Origin: Nitrobacter sp051912485
GTDB taxonomy: Bacteria > Pseudomonadota > Alphaproteobacteria > Rhizobiales > Xanthobacteraceae
Direction of reading: 5' to 3'
DNA length: 64,000 nt
NCBI RefSeq assembly: GCF_051912485.1
Contig: NZ_CP196822.1
Span: forward strand, 1 to 64,000
Shown here in pieces: positions 25,419 through 34,261 of this stretch. Within the stretch, counting starts at the first letter, position 1; each line of letters starts with the position of its first letter. The notes beneath the pieces are model-generated. The model had not been told where the DNA came from. It saw nothing but the letters and a program-made list of their open reading frames with translations, and searched no databases. Both the position numbers and the translations under genes were made by a program.

Positions 25419-25582
25419 TAGTACCGCCGATTTGAAATTTCTGTACCACTTGCAGCGGGGTCATCTTCGGGAATTTCAAATCGAAAGCGGTACTAGAATC
25501 GTAGAGTTGCTAGTACCCTTTGCTTTCCGAAGTTCGTTAAGGGGATGTTGCGATGTCTCACGAACTTCGGAAAGCGGTACTA
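25419..25582. repeat. TAGT-ACTA double-hairpin element C (tolA-tolB gap)
   Basis: Hairpin 1 (25419-25495) is TAGTACCGC...GCGGTACTA with inner arms GATTTGAAATT/AATTTCAAATC. Hairpin 2 (25511-25582) has GCTTTCCGAAGTTCGT/ACGAACTTCGGAAAGC within TAGTA...TACTA. Arm sequences differ from elements A and B but complementarity is kept, and the 15-base linker resembles that of B. It ends 11 bases before the tolB ATG. Confidence 0.88.
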
Positions 25583-25593
25583 GGGCGAGTGGA

Positions 25594-26946
25594 ATGACGA
25601 AAAACAGCAGGGTTCCGAAAATGCCGATCTATTTCTCGCGCCGCGAGTTAATTGCTGGCAGTAGCGCAATCGGGTTCGCGCTTGCCAGCCGCCGCGCTTT
25701 CGGGCAAGCGCGCGTGCAGGTGCCGGGCGGTGAATACGCGCCAATCCCGATCGCCATTCCGAATTTCGTTGCCGGTTCGCCGTCGGACAGTGAGGTTGGC
25801 GCCGGCGTCGCCAAGGTCATCACCAACAACCTCAAGCGCAGCGGGTTGTTCGCGCCGATCGACCAGGCGGCGTATATCGAGAAGATCACCAATATCGACA
25901 CGCCGCCGCAGTTCGCCAACTGGAAGACCATCAACGCGCAGGCGCTGGTGACCGGGCGCATGACGCGTCAGGGCGACGGGCGGCTCAAGGCAGAATTTCG
26001 TTTGTGGGATGTCGCGACCGGGCAGCAGCTCGCAGGCCAGCAATATTTCACATCGCCGGAATACTGGCGGCGGATCGCGCACATCATCTCCGATCAGATT
26101 TATGAGCGCCTGACCGGCGAGAAGGGCTATTTCGACAGCCGCGTGGTGTTCGTCGACGAGAGCGGGCCGTCTCAGCACCGCGTCAAGCGTCTGGCCCTGA
26201 TGGATCAGGACGGAGCCAATGTGCGCTATCTCACGCGCGGTGCCGACCTCGTGATCACGCCGCGCTTTTCACCCTCGACCCAGGAAATCACCTACATGGA
26301 ATTCGGGCAGGGCGATCCACGGGTTTATCTGTTCAATATCGAAACCGGACAGCGCGAAATCGTCGGCAACTTTCCCGGCATGTCATTCTCGCCGCGTTTT
26401 GCGCCCGATGGCCAACGTATCATCATGAGTTTGCAGCAAGGCGGCAACTCGAACCTGTTCGTGATGGACCTGCGCTCGAAGTCGACCACGCGTCTGACCG
26501 ACACACCGGCGATCGATACCTCGCCATCCTATTCGCCCGATGGCGGCCGCATCTGTTTCGAGTCGGATCGTGGCGGCAAGCCCCAAATCTATGTGATGGG
26601 GGCGACTGGCGGCGCCGCGCAGCGTATTTCATTCGGCGAGGGCTCCTACTCGACCCCGGTCTGGTCGCCGCGTGGCGATTACATTGCCTTCACCCGGCAG
26701 GGTGGTGGCCAGTTTTCCATCGGCATCATCAAGCCGGATGGTTCGGGCGAGCGGATTCTGACGTCGGGATTTCACAACGAGGGTCCGACCTTCGCGCCGA
26801 ACGGCCGGGTCCTGATGTTCTTCCGCGATCCCGGCGGCGCTAGCGGTCCGTCGCTCTATACGATCGACGTGTCCGGCCGCAACGAGTTGAAGGTCCCGAC
26901 ACCCGGTTTCGCATCCGATCCGGCCTGGTCGCCCCTGCTCTCATAA
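25594..26946 (+). CDS. tolB: Tol-Pal system beta-propeller protein TolB
   Basis: Periplasmic protein with an N-terminal domain (about 45-160) and a six-bladed propeller (about 200-440; repeated SPxFAPDG/SPSYSPDG motifs) that binds Pal. The N-terminus carries a twin-arginine-like signal, FSRRELIAGSSAIGFAL, with cleavage probably near ASRRAFGQA, so Tat export is possible. The ATG at 25594 follows GAGTGGA closely; the ATG at 25621 is an alternative and also keeps the twin arginine. Frame upstream overlaps element C and is not family-like. Confidence 0.94.
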   Translation: MTKNSRVPKMPIYFSRRELIAGSSAIGFALASRRAFGQARVQVPGGEYAPIPIAIPNFVAGSPSDSEVGAGVAKVITNNLKRSGLFAPIDQAAYIEKITNIDTPPQFANWKTINAQALVTGRMTRQGDGRLKAEFRLWDVATGQQLAGQQYFTSPEYWRRIAHIISDQIYERLTGEKGYFDSRVVFVDESGPSQHRVKRLALMDQDGANVRYLTRGADLVITPRFSPSTQEITYMEFGQGDPRVYLFNIETGQREIVGNFPGMSFSPRFAPDGQRIIMSLQQGGNSNLFVMDLRSKSTTRLTDTPAIDTSPSYSPDGGRICFESDRGGKPQIYVMGATGGAAQRISFGEGSYSTPVWSPRGDYIAFTRQGGGQFSIGIIKPDGSGERILTSGFHNEGPTFAPNGRVLMFFRDPGGASGPSLYTIDVSGRNELKVPTPGFASDPAWSPLLS

Positions 26947-26993
26947 GTCCGGTCGTCGCGGGAGGCGAACGTTAATTCATAACCCACCAGCGC

Positions 26994-27051
26994 CCCGATT
27001 CTAACATTCGCAAGAAGTCTCCTGAAACGGGATGCGAATGTTAGAATCGGG
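26994..27051. repeat. Single long palindrome D (downstream of tolB)
   Basis: A perfect 19-bp inverted repeat: arms start CCCGATTCTAACATTCGCA (26994-27012) and are mirrored at 27033-27051, with a 20-base loop. The arm pattern (GATTC...TTCGCA) resembles hairpin 2 of elements A and B, but there is no TAGT/ACTA edge. It could end the tolQRAB transcript, though no T-run follows. Confidence 0.75.
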
Positions 27052-27172
27052 CCGTTAGCCTGCTGATTCAGGAAGTAAATTCGGGTTTCGGTGATCGGCT
27101 CAACCTCTCGCTAACGATGTTCGCTCAGAAAGGCTTCACTAGCATTCGGTAACACTGTGCGCCCGAAAAAGG

Positions 27173-29515
27173 ATGCGCGCGTCCCCGATGCAATTGGCCG
27201 ATCACCATCGCGATACCGATACGATGTCGCCAGCGATATATGCGGCGCTCGTGGGTTCGCTTTTTCAGAATCCGACCCCGATGTTCGCCGGTGCGGTTTG
27301 CGCGGCGATTGCCGCTCTCATGACCGCGTTGAAGACCGGCAATCATCTGCTGTGGCCGTGTGCGGTGTCGCTGGTCCTGATCGGCGCGCTCCGTAGCTTC
27401 GACATGGCGAAATACAAGCGCCGCGGTTCGGACCTGACCGTGACCGAGGCAGGGAGCTGGGAACTCCGATATCAGGTCGGAGCGGTGCTCTACGCGATTG
27501 CGCTCGGCGCTTGGTGCGCCATCGCGCTCCTGCTGACCGACGATGCGGTCGCGCATATGATCTGTATCGCTGTCACCACGGGATACGTGGCGGCCGGTGC
27601 CGGCCGCGCCTACGGGCGCCCGTGGATTTTCCATCTGCAAATTCTGCTGACCTGCGGACCGATGGCGGGGGCGATGGCGCTCCGCGCCGACCCATATTAC
27701 CTGGGAATGGCGCTTCTTACCGTGCTGTATTTCCTCGGCCTCGAGAGGATCACGACGAGACTGCAGGCGATTTTCGTTCGCGCCCTGATCGCACGCGAAC
27801 GCGAAGCGGCGCTCGCCGGTCAGTTCGACACCGCGCTGAATAACATGCCGCATGGCCTGTGCATGTTCGACGCCGATGGCCGCCTGGGCGTGATGAACTA
27901 CCGCTTCAGCGAAATGATGCATATCGCGGACGGCTTCGTGCATCGCAGCGTTGGTGCGGCGGATGTCATCGCGGCATGCGTGGCCGTGGGAACGATATCA
28001 CCCGAAAACGGAAGGGCGATTATTTCGGAGCTCGAGAATTCGCAGGCCGGCGCAATCGTGACTGCCGACGCGGATAGGGACTACAGTCGGGCATTGTCGT
28101 GGACATTCCAGCCGATGGTTGGCGGAGGCACGGTCGTGCTGGTCGAGGACATCACGGAGCGACGCAAGGCGGAAGCGAGAATCAGTCATCTCGCCCGCTT
28201 CGATTCGCTCACGGAACTGCCCAACAGGCTCAGCTTTCGCGACGAAATCGAACGCCTGCTGGCGCTCGCAAACAGCGGGTCTCGGTTGTCGGCTCTGCTG
28301 TTCATCGATCTCGATCAATTCAAGCAGATCAACGATACGCTCGGTCACCCATGCGGCGACCGCCTGTTGTGCCTTGTCGCCGACCGGCTCCGCGGTATGC
28401 TGCGGCCGGAGGATTTCGTCGCGCGATTCGGCGGCGACGAATTCGTTGTGTTCCAGCAAAACATCCAGTCGCCGGAGGAGGCGGCTGCGCTGTCCCGTCG
28501 CGTCGTCGAGCGGCTCACCGAGCGATATGAGGTTGATCGCCACTTGGTCGAGATCGGCGCCAGCATCGGCATCGCATTGACGTCGCCCGGCGTCACCGCC
28601 GACAACCTTCTCAAGAACGCCGATATGGCGCTCTACCGCGCCAAGGCGGGCGGCCGCGGAACGTTCTGCTTCTTCCGCCCCGAGATGGCGGAAACCGTCG
28701 AAGCGCGCCGCGTCCTCGAACTCGATCTTCGCAAGGCGCTGGCCAACGAAGAGTTCGAACTGTTCTATCAGCCGCTGGTCAATCTGAAGTCGGGACGGAT
28801 CACCGCTTGCGAGGCGCTGTTGCGCTGGAATCATCCCACGCGCGGAACGGTGTCGCCGATGGACATCATTCCGGTGGCGGAGGAGATGGGCCTCATCATC
28901 GATCTCGGCCGCTGGATTTTGCGCAAGGCCTGCATGGAATGCATGACGTGGCCGGAGGGTGTCAGCGTCGCCGTCAATTTCTCGTCGCAGCAGTTTCACC
29001 AGCGCGAAATCCTGAGCGAAGTCCGCTATGCGCTGGAGGTTTCCGGTCTTCCGGCGCACCGCCTGGAAATCGAAATCACGGAATCGTCCTTGCTGCGCAA
29101 CACCCAGTGGACACTCGATGCGCTGACGCAGTTGCGTGCGGCGGGCGTGAGGATTTCGCTCGACGACTTCGGCACCGGCTATTCGAGCCTCAGCTATCTG
29201 CACAATTTCCCGCTTCAGAAAGTGAAGATCGACCGCTCGTTCCTCGAGGGGATCGATACGGACCGGCCGCTAACGCTCCTACGCGGCGTAGCGCGGCTGA
29301 GTGCCGACCTCGGCATGTCCGTTGTTGTCGAAGGCATTGAAACTAACGAGCAGCTCGAGCTCATCAGCGCCGACGGTACGGTAACGGAAGCGCAGGGCTA
29401 TCTGTTCAGTCGACCGGTGGCGGCGGCTCGTATACGTCAACTGCTTGACGCTTCCCATGGGCGGCATCAGCGTGGCGATAATGTGAAGGTCCTCCCATCC
29501 CGGTCGATCGCTTGA
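27173..29515 (+). CDS. Membrane GGDEF/EAL protein with PAS sensor (cyclic-di-GMP enzyme)
   Basis: A 780-residue protein: about five membrane segments (20-200), a PAS-like domain (about 220-320, MPHGLCMFDADGRLGVMNYRF), a GGDEF domain and an EAL domain. Both catalytic domains look intact: RPED inhibitory site five residues before GGDEF (about 420), and EALLRW (about 547), NFSSQQF, EITES, LDDFGTGYSS, KIDRSF and VVEGIET. It could therefore make or break cyclic-di-GMP. It lies between tolB and pal on the same strand, an unusual place. Start chosen as listed; Met6 and Met18 are also possible. Confidence 0.9.
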   Translation: MRASPMQLADHHRDTDTMSPAIYAALVGSLFQNPTPMFAGAVCAAIAALMTALKTGNHLLWPCAVSLVLIGALRSFDMAKYKRRGSDLTVTEAGSWELRYQVGAVLYAIALGAWCAIALLLTDDAVAHMICIAVTTGYVAAGAGRAYGRPWIFHLQILLTCGPMAGAMALRADPYYLGMALLTVLYFLGLERITTRLQAIFVRALIAREREAALAGQFDTALNNMPHGLCMFDADGRLGVMNYRFSEMMHIADGFVHRSVGAADVIAACVAVGTISPENGRAIISELENSQAGAIVTADADRDYSRALSWTFQPMVGGGTVVLVEDITERRKAEARISHLARFDSLTELPNRLSFRDEIERLLALANSGSRLSALLFIDLDQFKQINDTLGHPCGDRLLCLVADRLRGMLRPEDFVARFGGDEFVVFQQNIQSPEEAAALSRRVVERLTERYEVDRHLVEIGASIGIALTSPGVTADNLLKNADMALYRAKAGGRGTFCFFRPEMAETVEARRVLELDLRKALANEEFELFYQPLVNLKSGRITACEALLRWNHPTRGTVSPMDIIPVAEEMGLIIDLGRWILRKACMECMTWPEGVSVAVNFSSQQFHQREILSEVRYALEVSGLPAHRLEIEITESSLLRNTQWTLDALTQLRAAGVRISLDDFGTGYSSLSYLHNFPLQKVKIDRSFLEGIDTDRPLTLLRGVARLSADLGMSVVVEGIETNEQLELISADGTVTEAQGYLFSRPVAAARIRQLLDASHGRHQRGDNVKVLPSRSIA

Positions 29516-29620
29516 AATTTCTTCCTATAATCCGCCCGCATCCAATTGAAATCTTCTAATCTGACGTGAACGAAACTGTGATACGAATAATATGGAGGAC
29601 ACAAATTAACGCTAATGCTT

Positions 29621-29655
29621 CGTTACCTTTGCAATAAGTTAGCAAAGCGTTAACC
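29621..29655 (+). promoter_or_regulatory. Imperfect inverted repeat upstream of the FeeM-like gene
   Basis: CGTTACCTTTGC and GCAAAGCGTTAAC face each other across 9 bases, about 42 bases before the FeeM-like ATG, in AT-rich sequence. It may be an operator; no regulator is identified. Confidence 0.3.
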
Positions 29656-29696
29656 TTCGGCCGTCGGCTGGGATCAAATGGCTCGGGGGTGTTCCA

Positions 29697-30440
29697 ATGA
29701 GTTCAGCTCAACAAACAATTGCCAAGCCCGTAGAACGTGGCATCGAGCTTCTCGATCGCATCGATTACCGCCTGATGGAAACGGCGGCGGACAAGGACGT
29801 CATCTACCGCCTTCGATATCGTGCCTACCTGAAAGAAGGCGCAATCGAGCCTAACCGCGATCACAAAATCACCGATCGTTTCGACGATATGCCGAACTCT
29901 TGGATTTTCGGCGTTTATCTGGATGGTGCGCTCGCTAGTTCCATTCGGCTCAGCATTTCATCGCCCGAATATCCGCTGTGCCCGTCGGTGGACGTGTTTC
30001 AAGATTATCTTCAGCCCGAGGTCGATCAGGGCAAGGTCATGGTTGACCCGACCCGCTTTGTCGCGGATCCGGAAATCGCGGGGCGCTTTCCCGAATTGCC
30101 TTATCTCACGCTTCGACTGTGCTTCGTCGCCTGCAATTTCTTCAATGCTGATCTAGGACTCGCCACCGTTCGCCCGGAGCACCGTACGTTCTACACGCGC
30201 CTGTTCAATCACCAGCCGATGAGCCCGCCTCGCGTCTATCCAGGTCTGATCAAGCCGATTTGCCTGATGGCGGTTGATTTTCCGGCGTCGCGCGAAAAGG
30301 TCTTCGCCCGCTATCCTTATCTACGTTCGAGTTATTTCGAACGTCGGATGTTGTTTGAACGCAGGACTGGAGTCCCGGTTCCCGCGTTGACGGGGTCTTC
30401 GTTTCCGTTCGCGCGAGCCTCGATCGTCCCCAGGTCGTGA
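29697..30440 (+). CDS. FeeM-like N-acyl amino acid synthase (GNAT-fold, autoinducer-synthase-like)
   Basis: A 247-residue protein resembling FeeM long-chain N-acyl amino acid synthases, a branch near LuxI-type N-acyl-homoserine lactone synthases. The conserved N-terminal pattern VIYRLRYRAYLKEGAIEPN (about 38-56) with later DRFDDMPNSWIFGVYLDG, SSIRLSIS and VDPTRFVADP is visible. Such enzymes use acyl-ACP and an amino acid; the actual substrates here are unknown. It sits between a cyclic-di-GMP enzyme and pal. No LuxR-type gene is in the window. Confidence 0.75.
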   Translation: MSSAQQTIAKPVERGIELLDRIDYRLMETAADKDVIYRLRYRAYLKEGAIEPNRDHKITDRFDDMPNSWIFGVYLDGALASSIRLSISSPEYPLCPSVDVFQDYLQPEVDQGKVMVDPTRFVADPEIAGRFPELPYLTLRLCFVACNFFNADLGLATVRPEHRTFYTRLFNHQPMSPPRVYPGLIKPICLMAVDFPASREKVFARYPYLRSSYFERRMLFERRTGVPVPALTGSSFPFARASIVPRS

Positions 30441-30719
30441 TTCGGGGCCTGACTTCCCCGCTGGGGTCTGCGACCGGACGAATTTCCTGCGCAAATGACC
30501 GGATATTTGCGGGCTGCAGATTTGCAGAGTCCGAAAACCCGCTGTCGCTTCACCGTCACGCCACATTTGCAACTCATTAACCATCGCGGGCGCTTCTTCC
30601 GAAAACTTGGCATTTGATGCAGTCGGGCAACGTCTCATCAAGGTTGACGGAACGTTCGCTTAACCATCGCCCTGTAGAGCGGATGACAGTGGAAAAAGCG
30701 TGAGCGTGGAGGCTCCGGA

Positions 30720-31214
30720 ATGTTATATCAGAAGCGATTCCTCCAGGGATTGAAGCTGGCTGCCGTGCTCGCTGTAGCGCTGTCGATGGGTGCATGCGCC
30801 AACAAGAACGGCATGGGTGCAGACGGCGCCATGGCCGGGGCCGCTACGCCGGGCAGCCAGCAGGATTTCGTGGTCAACGTCGGCGACCGCGTCTTCTTCG
30901 AAAGCGATCAGACCAATCTGTCGCCCCAGGCGGTCACGACGCTGGAGAAGCAGGCGCGCTGGTTGCAGACCTACAATCGCTATTCCTTCACTATTGAAGG
31001 TCATGCCGACGAGCGCGGTACGCGCGAGTACAATATCGCGCTTGGCGCCCGCCGCGCGCAGACGGTTCGTTCCTTCCTTGCATCGCGGGGCATCGACTCG
31101 AGCCGGATGCGAACCATTTCCTACGGCAAGGAGCGCCCGGTCGCGGTCTGCAACGACATCTCCTGCTGGTCGCAGAACCGCCGTGCCGTCACGGTGCTGA
31201 ACGCCAGTTCCTGA
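30720..31214 (+). CDS. pal: Peptidoglycan-associated lipoprotein Pal
   Basis: Outer-membrane lipoprotein that anchors the membrane to peptidoglycan and binds TolB. The signal peptide ends in the lipobox SMGAC (lipidated Cys about 26). The OmpA-like domain (about 55-160) includes TIEGHADERGTREYNIALGARRA, the peptidoglycan-binding signature. It is separated from tolB by 3.8 kb holding the GGDEF/EAL and FeeM-like genes and is followed by a strong terminator, so it is probably transcribed alone. Confidence 0.96.
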   Translation: MLYQKRFLQGLKLAAVLAVALSMGACANKNGMGADGAMAGAATPGSQQDFVVNVGDRVFFESDQTNLSPQAVTTLEKQARWLQTYNRYSFTIEGHADERGTREYNIALGARRAQTVRSFLASRGIDSSRMRTISYGKERPVAVCNDISCWSQNRRAVTVLNASS

Positions 31215-31236
31215 AGCGTTGCGCATCATCGATTTC

Positions 31237-31267
31237 AACCGGCGCCTTCGGGCGCCGGTTTTGTTTT
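31237..31267 (+). terminator. Rho-independent terminator after pal
   Basis: AACCGGCGCC (31237-31246) pairs perfectly with GGCGCCGGTT (31251-31260) over a TTCG tetraloop, followed by a T-rich tail. Confidence 0.92.
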
Positions 31268-31336
31268 GGGCCGCGAGAAAACGTAGAAGAGCGGTCCGGC
31301 TTTTGATGGGATCTAAGCCGGGCTCGAGCTTTTTGT

Positions 31337-31394
31337 ATTGACGCGTTTTCTTTATGAGAACTGATGCCCATCTTGGATCAGTTTGAAACGCTAT
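31337..31394. repeat. Degenerate family 2 palindromic repeat upstream of cpoB
   Basis: ATTGACGCGTTTTCTTTATG, an AACTGAT/ATCAGTT inverted repeat and an end GAAACGCTAT resemble a worn copy of the family 2 element at 7201 and 62057, in the same orientation as the plus strand of 7201. The match is partial. Confidence 0.35.
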
Positions 31395-31524
31395 AAGAAG
31401 GAGACTGGCCAGCAAGATCGTCGTAAAGTGATTACCGGTGTTGGACCAAGTCACATTTTCGGCGTACTCGGGTTTTCAATGGGTGCGCTTTCGATGTGAC
31501 GCTCATTTCAATCGTCAGGCCAAA

Positions 31525-32478
31525 ATGTCATCCATGACCCCGATGCTTGCGCGCGCAGCGGCCATTGCCGCGACGCTTGTGCTGTCGTCACCCGCCTTCG
31601 CGCAATACGATGTCGACCCTGAAGTCCGCATTCAGCAACTGGAAGAGCAACTGCGAACGCTGACCGGACAGAACGAGGAATTGCAGCACCGGAATCAGGT
31701 GCTCGAACAACAGTTGCAGCAGGCGCAGCCGGGAGGCGCGCCGCCCGTTGCTGCCGCTCCGCCGGCGCAATCGACCCCGGCCTACCGGCAGCCGGCCTAC
31801 GATCAGCGGGGAGGCCAGGCGCCTGTCGTTCAGGAACAGGCGGTGAGCGCACCTGTGCAAGGCCATCGCGGCGATGCCTTCGATCCCAGCCGGAATCCGA
31901 ACGCGCCGGGTGCACCGCGCGCGCTGGGCGGCGGACAGATGCCGGTGCCGGAAGAGGCCGTGAGTTCGCCGGGCGGCCGGGAAGCCGGCGCGCCGCTCGA
32001 CCTTGCCAATACCAGTCCACGCCGTCCGGGGGGCTATCCGGCGCCGGACGCCGCTTCGCCCAATACCAACGGCCTGACCACGCTGCCGCCGTCGGCGACG
32101 CCGCGCGATGAATTCGATCTGGGCATCGGCTACATGCAGCGGAAGGACTATGCGCTTGCCGAGGAAACCATGCGCAATTTCACCCAGAAATACCCGTCCG
32201 GTGCGCTGACCGGCGATGCGCAGTACTGGCTCGGTGAAAGCCTGTTTCAGCGCCAGAAATATCGCGAAGCGGCCGAGGCTTTCCTCGGCGTCACCACGAA
32301 ATACGACAGTTCGGCGAAGGCGGCAGATGCCTTGCTGCGGCTCGGACAATCGCTGGCAGCGCTGAAGGAGAAGGAAGCCGCCTGCGCCGCGCTCGGCGAA
32401 GTGACGCGCAAATATCCCCGCTCCTCCGCGGGCGTGAAGCAGGCGGTCGACCGCGAGCAAAAGCGGGTGAAGTGCTAG
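31525..32478 (+). CDS. cpoB: Cell division coordinator CpoB (YbgF)
   Basis: Periplasmic partner of TolA that coordinates peptidoglycan synthesis with outer-membrane constriction. The 317 residues comprise a signal peptide ending SSPAFAQ, a trimerising coiled coil (about 32-68, QQLEEQLRTLTGQNEELQHR), a long Pro/Gly/Ala-rich linker and three C-terminal TPRs (about 200-315). The frame opens at 31438, but the signal peptide fixes the start near 31525. Its TAG stop touches the next palindromic repeat. Confidence 0.92.
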   Translation: MSSMTPMLARAAAIAATLVLSSPAFAQYDVDPEVRIQQLEEQLRTLTGQNEELQHRNQVLEQQLQQAQPGGAPPVAAAPPAQSTPAYRQPAYDQRGGQAPVVQEQAVSAPVQGHRGDAFDPSRNPNAPGAPRALGGGQMPVPEEAVSSPGGREAGAPLDLANTSPRRPGGYPAPDAASPNTNGLTTLPPSATPRDEFDLGIGYMQRKDYALAEETMRNFTQKYPSGALTGDAQYWLGESLFQRQKYREAAEAFLGVTTKYDSSAKAADALLRLGQSLAALKEKEAACAALGEVTRKYPRSSAGVKQAVDREQKRVKC

Positions 32479-32591
32479 CGCATGATCCGCCAAGATGTGA
32501 GCGGTTTGGCGAAAAGATCATGCGCGTTCTCAATATGTTTTAGAGCGCGATCGGGCGCAAAACCGGAATCCACGTTTGCTGATCGCGCTCT
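32478..32591. repeat. Two Rhizobiales-type palindromic repeats downstream of cpoB
   Basis: GCGCATGATC (32478-32487) pairs with GATCATGCGC (32516-32525), and AGAGCGCGATC (32542-32552) pairs with GATCGCGCTCT (32581-32591). Both belong to short repeats seen in many Rhizobiales intergenic regions. The first begins inside the cpoB stop codon (CTAGCGCATG). Confidence 0.75.
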
Positions 32592-32651
32592 GGAGAACGG
32601 TCGCCGGATCGCGTAGTTTCGGACTGGCTTCCGAGCCAAGGAGCTTGTCCG

Positions 32652-33035
32652 ATGAGCCTTCATGCACCGCGGTTTTGCGCGGCCGCGACCCTGTTCGTGG
32701 TTCAGGACGTCCTGAAAACCGTTGCCCATTATCGCGACGTTCTTGGCTTCGATGTGGGTTTCACCTACGGCGATCCGGTTTTCTACGGCGGCGTTGAGCG
32801 GGACGATGTCACGATCCGTTTCCAAGCCGCGGACAAGACGCAGCGCCGATCCGGCCAAGGCGCCGTCAACGTATTTGTGACCGAGGTCGATGCGCTTCAC
32901 GATGAGCTGAAGTCGCGTGGCGCAATGATACTGCAGCCGCCCGGCGATCGCCCCTAGGGTATGCGCGATTTCGATGTCGATGATCCCGATGGCAACCGGT
33001 TGACGTTTGGGATGGGCATCGGCGGCTCAAACTAG
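32652..33035 (+). pseudogene. VOC/glyoxalase-family gene interrupted by an in-frame amber codon
   Basis: The frame encodes a bleomycin-resistance/glyoxalase-like protein starting MSLHAPRFCAAATLFVVQDV, stops at TAG (32955-32957) after DRP, then continues in the same frame as GMRDFDVDDPDGNRLTFGMG to a second TAG at 33033. Relatives usually read a tyrosine where the first TAG stands (TAC or TAT to TAG), so one substitution explains it. The missing 25 residues carry the last beta strands and probably a metal ligand. The final stop is provided by palindromic element B. Sequencing error or read-through remain possible. Confidence 0.75.
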
Positions 33036-33197
33036 TGTGGTGGTTCAGAAGTTCGCTTCACTTTCTCTGCAAGCTCCTCAAGCGAACTTCTGAACCCAAA
33101 CCACACTAGAATCATCAAAGTTGCTAGTGTCCCTATGATTCCGAAGTTCGCATCAAGGTTGCTGCAAGCTCATGCGAACTTCGGAATCGGAACACTA
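33033..33197. repeat. TAGT-ACTA double-hairpin element B (upstream of tilS)
   Basis: Hairpin 1 (33033-33108) and hairpin 2 (33125-33197) have the same arm sequences as element A (TAGTGTGGTGGTTCAGAAG and GATTCCGAAGTTCGCAT with their complements), while loops and linker differ. It starts with the stop codon of the broken VOC gene and ends 17 bases before the tilS ATG. Confidence 0.9.
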
Positions 33198-33214
33198 GAC
33201 TGATTGCGCAGGCA

Positions 33215-34261
33215 ATGAAGCCACCGAAAGCTCCCTCCGCTTTGCAAATATCGGCCAAGGAAGCGAAATCGCTTTTCGCGGACTGGAGAAAGGCGCGCGC
33301 GCTGGTCCTTGCCGTGTCTGGCGGCCCGGATTCCATCGCCTTGATGTGGTTGGCCGCGCGATGGCGGCGCGCCATGACGCGTGGTCCTGATCTCATCGCC
33401 GTCACGGTCGATCACGGCTTGCGGTCCGGATCCGCGCGCGAGGCGCGGGACGTCAAGCACCTCGCGACCTCGCTCGGAGTGACCCACCGCATCGTGCGCT
33501 GGAGCGGCGCGAAACCGAAATCCGGGTTACCCGCAGCGGCGCGAGAGGCTCGTTACCGCCTGCTGGCGAGAACCGCCCGCGCCAATGGCGCATTGCATAT
33601 CCTCACGGCCCACACCCGCGACGATCAGGCCGAAACGGTTCTGATGCGGATATCGCGCGGCAGCGGCATTGCCGGCCTCTCTGCGATGGCGCGCGAAACG
33701 ATGCGCGATGGGTTCATCCTGGCTCGCCCGTTGCTGAATGTTCCGAAATCGCGGTTGATCGCGACGCTCGAAAAGGCCGGGATCGGCTATGCGGAGGATC
33801 CGACCAATCGCGACGTCAGCTTTACGCGCCCGCGCCTGCGCGCTCTGATGCCGGCGCTGGCGGAGGAAGGATGCGACGCCCGCAACCTGGCGCGGCTGGC
33901 ATTGCGTCTGTCGCGGGCAAATATCGCATTGGAACTTCTCGTCGACGGCGCCGAGCGCTATTTGGCGCTGCAGGATCGTGGCGTTCAGCGTCCCGGCTTT
34001 CAGGCAAAGGCCTTTTCGGTCTTGTCCGAGGAGATCAAAGTGCGTTTGCTGTTGCGGGCGATCGATCGCGTCGGCTGCGAGGGGCCGGCCGAACTGGGCA
34101 AGGTCGAGGCTCTGCTGGCGGCGCTCGACAGCGCGGCCGCGGATAGCGGCGATAACGGACGCCGTATCCTGCTGAAAAGGACGTTGGCGGGGGCGCTGGT
34201 GACGCTCACCACCGAGCGGGTTTGCGTCGAGCCGGCGCCGCCACGGCGGCGAACTGGCTGA
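33215..34261 (+). CDS. tilS: tRNA(Ile)-lysidine synthase
   Basis: Essential enzyme that modifies C34 of the CAU-anticodon tRNA-Ile so that it reads AUA. The 348-residue protein has the PP-loop SGGPDS at residues 35-40, the conserved DHGLR, TAHTRDDQAETVLMR and the LARPLL segment. It is shorter than E. coli TilS, as in other alphaproteobacteria that lack part of the C-terminal domain. It sits between cpoB and ftsH, the usual order. The ribosome site is weak and lies just after element B. Confidence 0.92.
   Translation: MKPPKAPSALQISAKEAKSLFADWRKARALVLAVSGGPDSIALMWLAARWRRAMTRGPDLIAVTVDHGLRSGSAREARDVKHLATSLGVTHRIVRWSGAKPKSGLPAAAREARYRLLARTARANGALHILTAHTRDDQAETVLMRISRGSGIAGLSAMARETMRDGFILARPLLNVPKSRLIATLEKAGIGYAEDPTNRDVSFTRPRLRALMPALAEEGCDARNLARLALRLSRANIALELLVDGAERYLALQDRGVQRPGFQAKAFSVLSEEIKVRLLLRAIDRVGCEGPAELGKVEALLAALDSAAADSGDNGRRILLKRTLAGALVTLTTERVCVEPAPPRRRTG

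Noticed and set aside
24000..33200. A CRISPR array formed by the repeated palindromes
   Set aside because: The repeats are few, long, palindromic and far apart, with no regular spacers and no cas genes.
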